Source of the DNA: Liriodendron chinense
Taxonomy: Eukaryota; Streptophyta; Magnoliopsida; Magnoliales; Magnoliaceae
Direction of reading: 5' to 3'
Assembly: GCA_003013855.2 (NCBI GenBank)
Contig: ML058507.1
Coordinates: 6,076,001-6,140,000 of the forward strand
Length of the DNA stretch: 64,000 bases
Below the pieces are notes generated by a model. The model saw nothing but the letters and a program-made list of their open reading frames with translations. It was not told the origin of the DNA and did not search any database. Below, one piece after another: positions 56,560-64,000 of the stretch (positions within the stretch are counted from its first letter, which is position 1; every line of letters begins with the position of its first letter). A program made the position numbers and the translations under genes.

Positions 56560-57020
56560 AAACTTATTTTAAAGCATGAGTCCAAAATTGAAGCATATCC
56601 AAATCTCAGGTAGACCAATATACAGGAAACAGTGGTAATTAACAATTAAAAACTTCTCATGAGCCACAAAAGTTTTGGATTAAGTTGATATTTGTGTGGA
56701 CTCTTCATCTAAATATTTGTGACCTTATCAACATCACTGATGGAAAATAAACATTCTAATGATCCCCATTCAGTTTTTAATGGTGGGGATTCAATCAAGA
56801 CTGTTTCTTGTAGTAGGTACACCTAAGTTTTAAATTTGCTTCATTTTTCGGTCAACAAAAGTCTTGGATCAAGCTTATATTTGTGTGGTATCTTCATCTA
56901 GGTCCTTATGACCTTGTTAACAGGTTGGATGGAAAATAAACATTCCATTGGCCCCCATGAAGTTTTTAGGGCCTATTTGTGGGGTCCATTGTGATTTATG
57001 CATTTTATTCACACTATAAG
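56560..57020. mobile_element. Fold-back element, diverged
   Basis: Family phrases in both directions: caaatctcaggtagacca, cttttcatct...gaccttatcaacat and the partly repeated gcttatatttgtgtgg...ggttggatgg. Its right end leads directly into the 55-bp repeat. Confidence 0.5.
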
Positions 57021-57121
57021 AAACAGTGTAAATTGAATGTGGGCCCAACGAAGTAGATAAACCACATACATTCAATATGGGCCCAACAGAGTTTACTCAA
57101 TAAGATGGGGCCCCACTCTCT

Positions 57122-57460
57122 CAACAGATGGAGGGCGTGGATGCACAACACATACACCACACTGGGCCCCAATGGAAAACAGATGAAGGGCGTGGATGCA
57201 CCACACATACATCATAGTGGGCCCTACTGGAAAACAAATGAAGGGCGTGGATGCACCACACATACATCACAGTAGGTCTCACTGAAAAATAGATGAAGGG
57301 CATGGATGCACCACACATACATCACGGTGGGGCCCACTAGATCAACAGATGGATAGCGTAGATGTACAACACACATCACAGCGGGCCCCACTGGAATGAC
57401 AGATGGATGGCATGGATCTATAACACCTATATCAAGGTAGGCCCCACTGAAAAGCACATG
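57122..57460. repeat. 55-bp tandem repeat built from fold-back ends
   Basis: Six units start at 57122, 57176, 57231, 57286, 57342 and 57396, each like aacagatgaagggcgtggatgcaccacacatacatcacggtgggcccactgg. This is the terminal sequence of the fold-back family in tandem. Confidence 0.88.
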
Positions 57461-57518
57461 GAGAGAGAGACGTACCTGAGGTGCAAACGGAGTGGTGTCC
57501 AGAGTCTGGTGCGGTGAC

Positions 57519-57521
<3 letters not shown>

Positions 57522-57564
<43 letters not shown>

Positions 57565-57636
57565 GGGGAGGGGTGGGCCAGGGGCAGCTAGAGGGAGAGA
57601 GAGAACAACGGGGGAGTGGTAATCTGCGGGTAGGGG

Positions 57637-57678
<42 letters not shown>
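57522..57678. repeat. Two (AG)n microsatellites
   Basis: (AG)n at 57522-57562 and 57640-57678, separated by a G-rich stretch that may be the 5' untranslated end of the CACTA element. Confidence 0.95.
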
Positions 57679-57681
<3 letters not shown>

Positions 57682-57720
57682 GATTTGTGAGATAAGATTT
57701 TGATTTGAGAATTTTATGGA

Positions 57721-57755
57721 TCTATAGCGATGGATTTTAAAATATATCGCTATAA
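57721..57755. repeat. Candidate right subterminal CACTA motif
   Basis: tatagcgatgg-ttttaaaatat-atcgctata has the inverted tatagcg/cgctata ends of the repeats at 40120-40640. Confidence 0.45.
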
Positions 57756-57845
57756 GTCAATTATATATATAATATATATTATAATATAATATATATTATA
57801 TTATATGTATATAAATATGTTTGTTATTTCTTTCATTTAATTTTT

Positions 57846-57975
57846 TGGGTTATTACACACATCCCTTTATTAGTACACACACCCACACTGTTAGCCACCA
57901 TGCAATGTTAGCCACCCCCCACGTTGGGAATCGATCCCTAAACTTAAGTGTTGAAACAAGGTTATCTTCACTCAA
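57846..57975 (-). mobile_element. Partial SINE
   Basis: Matches the body of the SINE at 19698-20076: ggttattacacacatccc, gttagtacacaca..., tgttagccac, gttgggaatcgatccc. Confidence 0.6.
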
Positions 57976-58154
57976 TTAGATTTCAATATCATTAGCTTAA
58001 TACAGTAGTTGGATTTAAATATCAGGTTATTCCAACTGTTGGATTTCAAAGTCAGGTAAATCCAACAGTTAGATTTCAATATTTTCTTAATATATCTAAG
58101 TGTAATCGAACAGTTGGATTTATATATCAGCTTAGTCCAATCTAACAATCCAAC

Positions 58155-58460
58155 TAAGGCTCTCAATGGGTCGGATATGGATCGGATCCAGTTGGATCCG
58201 ACTACAAGTCCGAAAATCTGTAAACGCATTCAATTAGATTCAGATCCGACTTAGATCCAAAAGGTGATATACATAACCAATCCACTTATAAATAGCCAAA
58301 TCCATTTTTATCCAAAAATCCATATAGCCATTGGATTTGGGTCGGATCTAGGTCTAAATCCACCCCATCACAAATCTAAAAAAAAAAATTAGATGTGGCC
58401 TAAAATAATTTGGAAAATTGGATGGCCAGCATGGATGTAACATATACATTAATGTGGGTC
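58155..58460. mobile_element. Composite MITE, second copy
   Basis: Same order of blocks as 38030-38395: ctctcaatgggtcggatatg, gatccaaaaggtgatata, gggtcggatctaggtct, then the fold-back half tggatggccagcatggatg. It is cut off at the start of LTR B. Confidence 0.55.
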
Positions 58461-58606
58461 CCATGAGTGGGACTCTCATTCACGCCTAAAAAGGGCATAC
58501 ACGGTATGCCTCTTGTTCACAGACGCTCAGCAGTAGTGTCCTTTATGCTTACAGTTCCAGCCCCCCCCCCTCGAGACAACAACATTTCTGTCTTTCCAGG
58601 CCTTTG

Positions 58607-58650
58607 GACCGATCGGTCATGACCGGTCATGGAGCCTTGTCCGACCGGTC
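58607..58650 (+). promoter_or_regulatory. Short GACCGGTC array in LTR B
   Basis: Gaccgatcggtcatgaccggtc then ccgaccggtc: three to four motifs, ending 46 bp before the TATA-like box. Confidence 0.75.
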
Positions 58651-58695
58651 AGTACTAGCAATTTATTGCTTGTTTTAAATCCATTGGGAAATTTC

Positions 58696-58706
58696 TTATA
58701 TATAGG
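58696..58706 (+). promoter_or_regulatory. TATA-like box of LTR B
   Basis: TTATATATAGG, in the same relative position as in LTRs A and C. Confidence 0.6.
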
Positions 58707-60189
58707 CATTACTCATTTTGAGGGGCAAGAAGATGGTTTTTTATAGGATTAAAGCTACCATTGTTGGAGATCATTAGAGGCTTAATTTCTAACCTCTACA
58801 AGACATCTTCCTTATGATTTTACACAAGAATGGAGCATTCCAAGCTCAAAGAAGAATATGATCATTTCCCTCTTTGATCTCTAGAGTTTGAATCTTTCTT
58901 AATAGTCATATTCTTTTCTAAAGCTCTAAGATGAAATCTTTGTAGGTGAGCAACTCTAGGTAACCCATTCCCATTAGTTGTAGAGTTATCAAACCTATCC
59001 TCTTATCACTTTGAGCATCTCAAAGGCATCAATTGTAAGGTGATTGATCAAGTGTAGTTGAGGCATTGGCGACACAGCAGCAACACGATCAAGGGAGTAA
59101 GGGAAGCTGATTGAAGGACGGGAGAGCGGAGATCAAGTAACCCGAAGCGGCGCTGAACAAGGGGCTCATCCGATAAGTAAGGTTGTCTTTATTGAGAGTC
59201 CTTCCACTCAATTCCATGTGGGAGTTGAGTATAAAGTTCGCTTGTCAAACTTGAACTAGGGTCGTTTACTGATCCTTGGCACATTTATTGGGCCTAAACA
59301 TCCAGGAATATTTGTCATTCCTTGGCACGTTTGTCGGGCCTAAATTAGTTTTTAAGGGGGAGCCTCCGACACGGGAGTGAACATGTGTCGGGTTGAGAGT
59401 TAGCCTATGTCCAAAACTCCATTTGGGTTGAGAGTTATCCCTTTGTCTAAAACTCCGTTTATGGTCTAAGAGGTGAACCGGTAAAACCTCCATGTAAAGG
59501 TTGAGAGATGAACCTTATTTAAAACCTCCGATAGTGAATGCCGGTGTGCTCAATGAGTACTTGAACTGGAAGTGGAGTAGACCCAAAGTCGAACCACTAT
59601 AGATGCTTGTGTTTGTGATTGTCTTGAGCACATTGTTATCTTACCATTGTATGTTTAAATTGTTTAATTATGAATGCTTGATAGGAATGTATGCTAGGCA
59701 CTAGATAGGCAAATCCACACACAAGATGTACTTTCACTAAGTAGTATAGACTTGAGCTCATTGATCCACCCTCCTTGTCTACATAGGTTGTATAGATTAG
59801 GAGCTCGATTTTTTTAATCATTTGATTATCTATGCATGAGTAGACTAGGTAGCTTATTGCTTAAAACATATGTTAGTCTTGTGATTGGACCCACTTAGGC
59901 TTGGAAGTCGAAGTGTTCTTGCTTACTTAGTTTAATTTGATAAAATTATTAAGTAGGTGAAAAGAATTTTAAAAGGTCTTAATCACCCCCCTCTAGGACT
60001 TAGCCATAATACTAGTTGCTCTACATGCTTTCGCACGCATACGCCTCTACAAGTGTGTTGATCCGAAAGGCACAATTTCACCATGTACCAAACATTATAG
60101 CTTATTTAAAGAATGCGTACAATATAGATCTTCTAATTATAATTGCATCCACCACTTCATAAATTCTCAAGTGGCCCTAAGCACAGTGA

Positions 60190-60390
60190 CTTTATAGTCC
60201 GGCTCACATTTCAGTCGAATAGGAAGAAAGGGTACTACATGAAAGTTTTCATACATGATGATCTTTATACAAAATGGTCCAGGTAATGAGTGGATCACCT
60301 TGGTTTTTCACCAAGATGATCTTTATAGTCCGGCTCACATTTCAGTCGAATAGGAAGAAAGGGTACTACATGAAAGTTTGCATACATGAT
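60190..60390. repeat. 70-bp near-identical direct duplication
   Basis: ctttatagtccggctcacat... is at 60190-60259 and 60321-60390 with one visible mismatch. The copies are separated by 61 bp. The word gatgatctttata occurs at both junctions. Confidence 0.9.
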
Positions 60391-61440
60391 CGGATTTATG
60401 CAAAATTAGCCTTGTTTGGTGTGGTTTGTTATCTTGACAAATGAACATTCTTATAAACCAAGCAGTGATTGTTCGCTTCCCCAAGTGTAGGGTTGCGATG
60501 TAGTAATAATTCGGTAGAGACTGAGATCGTTCTTAAGGACTTGTTAGGAGTTCACAGAATTACTTCTAATATTCTCTACTTGAGAGCTATCTAAACAGAT
60601 TTTTAAAATTGTATGTATAGAGAATTCTTAAACTAAAGATGAATGTAATCAATATAAAAAGGCACTAGGGGTCCGAGGATCCACTTGTAGCAACCCTCAA
60701 TGCATAATTCGCTGTGGTTTTCCAATTACACAACTAGAATCAAAATCAAACCCTATCTAGTCGGATGATAGAGTGGTTGTATTTCACAATCTGTCATATG
60801 TGTGATTTCATACATGATTCCCTCAATTCAAGTTAGGACTTGAGCACACTCAATTGCATATGTCAATCCTAGTTCCAATAGATTTAGATCACAATCATAA
60901 CCATCATTAAACTCTATCACGAAGCATAATTAGATCATGATTTGAAATTCATTCAAATCACATATAACATCAACACGTAATTCAGAAATTAGTATAAAAG
61001 GTAGAACTTTGGTTGAAGGTCCCACATGCAATTCCAAGTCTAGAGCGTATTGAATCCGATTCCTTAGAGCGTACAGGTCTAGAATTATGCAAAACCATTA
61101 AGAACTAAAGCAATTCTCCCAAACATCCATGAGCCATTATAAGATTAAGAAAAACTACTTAGAACTTTATTCAAACTTCTATAAACCATTGTTCTTCAAT
61201 AAATCCAACTTGAAACCAACATAGAATGAATAAAAGCATCTTAGATTCACTACAAGCTTCACCTCATAGCCCTAACTAAGAGGTTTAGCCGTTCATAATC
61301 CAAAGAAACATGAAAACAACTAAAAACATAAAACTAAAAAACACAAACTAGGAGGAGTTGTGGAACTCCGAATCCGACTTCCGCCGCCTCCCACCTTCGT
61401 AGATCTTTTTTAGGATGCCTTTGAAAGAGGCCCTAAGTCC

Positions 61441-61450
61441 CCTTTTATAG
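61441..61450 (-). promoter_or_regulatory. TATA box of the Athila-type LTR
   Basis: CTATAAAAGG on the minus strand, about 88 bp downstream of the motif array. Confidence 0.65.
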
Positions 61451-61538
61451 AATAGTGCAGAAGGTTTCGGACTGCGCAAGAAATCCCAGACTGTGTAGAG
61501 AAAATCAGAGCTTCTAGGACACGTTCTGTTACACAAAC

Positions 61539-61798
61539 GACCTATCAGACGACCAGTCTAAGCTCCTGGACTGATCGTTCTGAGTTCTGACGACCGGTGG
61601 TACGACCGGTCTCAAAAGTGCAAAAACAGTCCAGTGAGTTTTTATAAATTCGAACCCAGAATTTTAATTCAAGGACCGGTCGGACGACCGGTCATGGATG
61701 GTCCAGCAAGGTTTGCAGTAAAGCCCCTTCTGTTGAGTGTTCAGACCGGTCGGACGACCGGTCCTGGGCTATGGACGACCGGTCATGGACGACCGGTC
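61539..61798 (-). promoter_or_regulatory. GACCGGTCG motif array in Athila-type LTR
   Basis: About twelve motifs, several as facing pairs: accggtcggacgaccggtc occurs twice, with gacgaccggtcatg and gacgaccggtcttc. Weaker copies (gaccagtc, gatcgttc) are nearest the TATA box. Confidence 0.85.
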
Positions 61799-62037
61799 TT
61801 CAGTGTATTCTTCTGCCTTCTTTCATCTCTCCTTTGCTTTTTTCTTTCCATCCTTTGACACTTAGTTCTTTGATCTTCCATGTGTCCAAGATGACTCTTT
61901 TAACAGTGAATTGGTGAAATCCCCCTCTTATTCCTACAATCATATAACCACGCATTAGAATAATCTTTAAGCTTGAAAACCATACATAATTAGTGATGAA
62001 ATGAGGTTAGAATATACACATTTAAGCATTCAACACA

Positions 62038-63172
62038 CCCCCAACCAGCATTTTGCTAGTCTCTAGCAAAATATGCATAAAACAATTCATTCCTCTAAAA
62101 CCCAACTCTCCTTCAGAAACCATGTTTCAATACACTCCAAGACATGTAAGTGCAAAAATTGGAAAAACTAAGTGATAGAGGTTGAAACTATAAACTTTCA
62201 AGAATATATCAAGTACTCATATGTATTTCCCGCTGATTAATTGATAAATAGAAGTATTTGAACAAGTTAACCTAGTGTGCTCAGTGAATGTTCATCTCAT
62301 GAAAATTCGGGCTTATCTTTTTCATAAATCAGCTAAGGTATGAAATTCAAGGTGTACAGATCAACACATGCCTTTGATAGGAATTTGCCTTACCGTCCTT
62401 CCGACAACTTTCACACTACTTCCCAATTTTGGCTTTGGTTACAGGTAGACCATCCCCCGGTTGGTAATAGGTAGCCCTTTTCGGAATTTTCCACCATATT
62501 ATCCATCATTCCTATATTTTCATCATTCCTTTCCATTTTCTTTTGCATTAGATAGGATTTTTAGAAATCCATATCTTTCGTTATTTTCCCAAGGACAAGG
62601 ATGGACAAAGCACCCCGGCTTGGTTTCTCAACACCTCAATCCAAACTTAGCCAATCCATAAATCTAATAATCCTGTCAAAACTTGAGAATCGTGTGAAGT
62701 GAACTAGGTGTAAAAGTGTTCAAAAGTTCTATCATTTATAAAAATAGGAGAATTCACATACAAGACTGGTACCTTAAAGAATGTTCAAAGTATTCAACAT
62801 CACTCACTTTGCCTCTCCTTTTCTTATACTTACATCATCCCGAATGTATAGAAGTAAAGTTTTCCAATGGAGTTTTGAATTTTCAGAAAAAATCTGAAAA
62901 ATCTTCATCGTATTGCTCGAGATGTTTACAAAACACTAGATTCATCCTAATGATCCTACACCCCCAAGCAAATCTTACATTGTCCTCAATGTAAAAGATA
63001 TGCAATAGGCAAAACATGAAAGCAGTTATAAAATAAAGGGAGTTAGGAATGAGAGTACCTAAGAGAACCAAAACTGAAATTCTACCTCCTTTTAATAAAC
63101 CTATGAAAAAAACAAACCAAAAGCAACAAAATCATAATCCTAACTACTCTATACCTCCGTCAGACTAGGAGA
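62038..63172 (-). other. Athila-type element 3' region between integrase and LTR
   Basis: No gene with a recognised domain. On the minus strand a purine tract (tggttgggggtgtg) adjoins the LTR. Reading frames are short. No envelope-like frame was recognised. Confidence 0.5.
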
Positions 63173-64000
63173 TCAAATATCCTGATATACAGGATCGGTC
63201 AGAGGTAAGGACATACCTTCTGACTGGAAATTCTTAAAGAACGGCTTCAGGCATTGACCATTGGCTTTAAAAATATTATCGTTCCTTGGATTCAACAACT
63301 TGATGGTCACATAAGGATAAAAAGTTTTCACAACAAAAGGACCGGTCCATCGAGACTTCAATTTTTCTGAAAATAAATGTAACCGAGAATTATACATAAG
63401 GACCTTTTCATTGATCATGAAGGTCTTGCGAAGGATGTTCTTATCATTGAACACCTTCCTCTTGTCCTTGTAAATTCTCGCATTTTATATGCATCATTCC
63501 GGAGTTCCGCAAGTTCATTCAATTGAAGTTTGCGCAACGAGCTTGCCTTGTCAGAATCAAAATTCATCTTCTTTAGCCCCCAATATGCCCTATGTTCCAA
63601 TTCCACAGGCAAGTGACAAGCTTTCCCATAGACAAGTTTATAGGGAGACATTCCAATGGGGGTCTTGAAAGCGGTACGGTAAGCCCAGAGTGCATTGATA
63701 AGTTGAAGTGACCAATCTTTCCGATCGGGGTTCACTGTTTTCTCCAAAATATGTTAATTTTCCTGTTGGATATTTCAGCTTGTCCACTTGTTTGTGGGTG
63801 ATTGGGGGTACTCACCTTGTGATTAACGCCATATTTTTTCATTAAAGCTTCAAACAGGTAGTTACAAAAGTGGGATCCACCATCGCTTATAATGACTCGA
63901 GGTGTTCTAAACCGGGAAAGGATATTTTCTTTTAAGAAACGAATGACTATTTTATGGTCATTGTTCCGGCATGGAATCGCCTCGACCCATTTGAAAACAT
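63173..64000 (-). pseudogene. Athila-type Ty3/gypsy integrase (partial, decayed)
   Basis: The C-terminal two-thirds of integrase, running off the right edge. Reading leftwards from 64000: [26 protein letters not shown] (catalytic Asp), [12 protein letters not shown] (catalytic Glu), then a frameshift near 63757, [47 protein letters not shown] second frameshift near 63475 precedes [28 protein letters not shown] and the end NGQCLKPFFKN. The Glu is followed by ISN as in this lineage. The first catalytic Asp lies outside the window. Confidence 0.92.

Larger units (their letters stand above)
40084..57760 (-). mobile_element. Large decayed CACTA (En/Spm) element with nested insertions
   Basis: Proposed extent: from CACTACGATAATTAG at 40084, through palindromic subterminal repeats, a Transposase_24-like gene, tnp2 and its first exon, to a tatagcgatgg...atcgctata block at 57721-57755 that resembles the left subterminal repeats. 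The gene order (tnp2 then second gene, both minus) suits CACTA elements. Nested inside are a solo LTR in tnp2, LTR-like promoter DNA in intron 1, fold-backs and minisatellites. The right CACTA terminus was not found (a SINE-like sequence begins near 57846), so the boundary and the idea of a single element are inference. Confidence 0.5.
58466..60080 (+). mobile_element. LTR of the solo-LTR family, copy B
   Basis: Homologous to LTRs A and C from at least 58600 to the terminal CAATTTCA at 60080 (taacccattcccattag, tgaatgccggtgtgctca, atgcttgataggaatgtatgc). CCATG occurs at both 58461-58465 and 60081-60085, a possible TSD. The first 130 bp do not match LTR A and the expected TG start is absent, so the 5' end is rearranged or the boundary is wrong. 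Confidence 0.65.
60470..62037 (-). mobile_element. 3' LTR of an Athila-type Ty3/gypsy element
   Basis: Minus strand start TGTTGAATGCTTAAATG (62035 or 62037) and end ...CCCTACACTTGGGGAAGCGAACA (60470), typical of Athila-like LTR ends. Preceded on the minus strand by a gctggttgggggtg purine tract. Size about 1.57 kb. It carries a GACCGGTC array and TATA box. The 5' LTR lies outside the window. Confidence 0.82.

Noticed and set aside
58461..58475. CCATG as a certain TSD of LTR B
   Set aside because: The LTR start after it does not begin with TG and does not align with LTR A. Kept only as a possible TSD.
1..64000. CRISPR arrays, rRNA or tRNA genes
   Set aside because: Tandem repeats present have no short conserved repeat with unique spacers, and no rRNA or tRNA fold was recognised beyond SINE A/B-box-like segments.

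Overview
This is plant nuclear DNA from a large, repeat-rich angiosperm genome. The evidence is plant-specific mobile elements (a Tat-lineage and an Athila-type Ty3/gypsy, Ty1/copia, En/Spm CACTA, hAT-like MITEs, tRNA-derived SINEs), short GT-AG introns, plant mobile domain (PMD) sequences and many microsatellites. I see no intact host gene, rRNA, tRNA, CRISPR array or bacterial feature. The very common fold-back repeat with gtggggcccac ends reminds me of basal angiosperm or magnoliid genomes, but that is only an impression. Almost every reading frame recognised is a decayed transposon gene.

Layout. 0-2.7 kb: two tandem arrays, both with periods of about 162-165 bp. 3.1-8.0 kb (+): two decayed PMD-superfamily genes in tandem. 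9.1-12.6 kb (-): the pol of a Tat-lineage Ty3/gypsy element (RT, RNase H, a second archaeal-type RNase H, integrase). The + strand PMD genes lie downstream of and antisense to this pol, and the tandem arrays lie beyond them. This matches the known Tat layout of antisense extra ORFs and a repeat-prone 3' region. 13.0-15.0 kb: a solo LTR (TSD ACTGT), followed by a copia gag scrap. 15.6-26.6 kb: fold-back elements, many interrupted by hAT-like MITEs (8-bp TSDs) or a SINE (14-bp TSD). 26.7-29.4 kb: a complete but non-autonomous Ty1/copia element (LTRs, PBS, PPT, TSD CTTAC) with most of pol missing. 29.4-40 kb: MITEs, fold-backs, a SINE scrap and AT-rich spacer. About 40.1-57.8 kb (-): a very large decayed CACTA element with a Transposase_24-like gene, tnp2 split by a solo LTR (TSD CCGTA), a 3.4-kb first intron containing LTR-like promoter DNA, and several minisatellites. 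58.5-60.1 kb: a third LTR of the solo-LTR family. 60.5-64 kb (-): the 3' LTR and integrase end of an Athila-type element that continues beyond the window.

The most unusual pattern is shared by otherwise unrelated LTRs. Directly upstream of the presumed TATA box, usually 40-90 bp away, there is a dense array of one short motif. GACCGGTCG/CCGACCGGTCGG fills this position in the copia LTRs, the Athila LTR and two solo LTRs. CCGATCAATCGG fills it in a third LTR of the same solo-LTR family. An ACATGCGCCCAC-type array surrounds another TATA box at 50.74 kb. I infer modular promoter arrays that are exchanged or amplified among retrotransposons. This rests on reading by eye, not on alignment or expression data.
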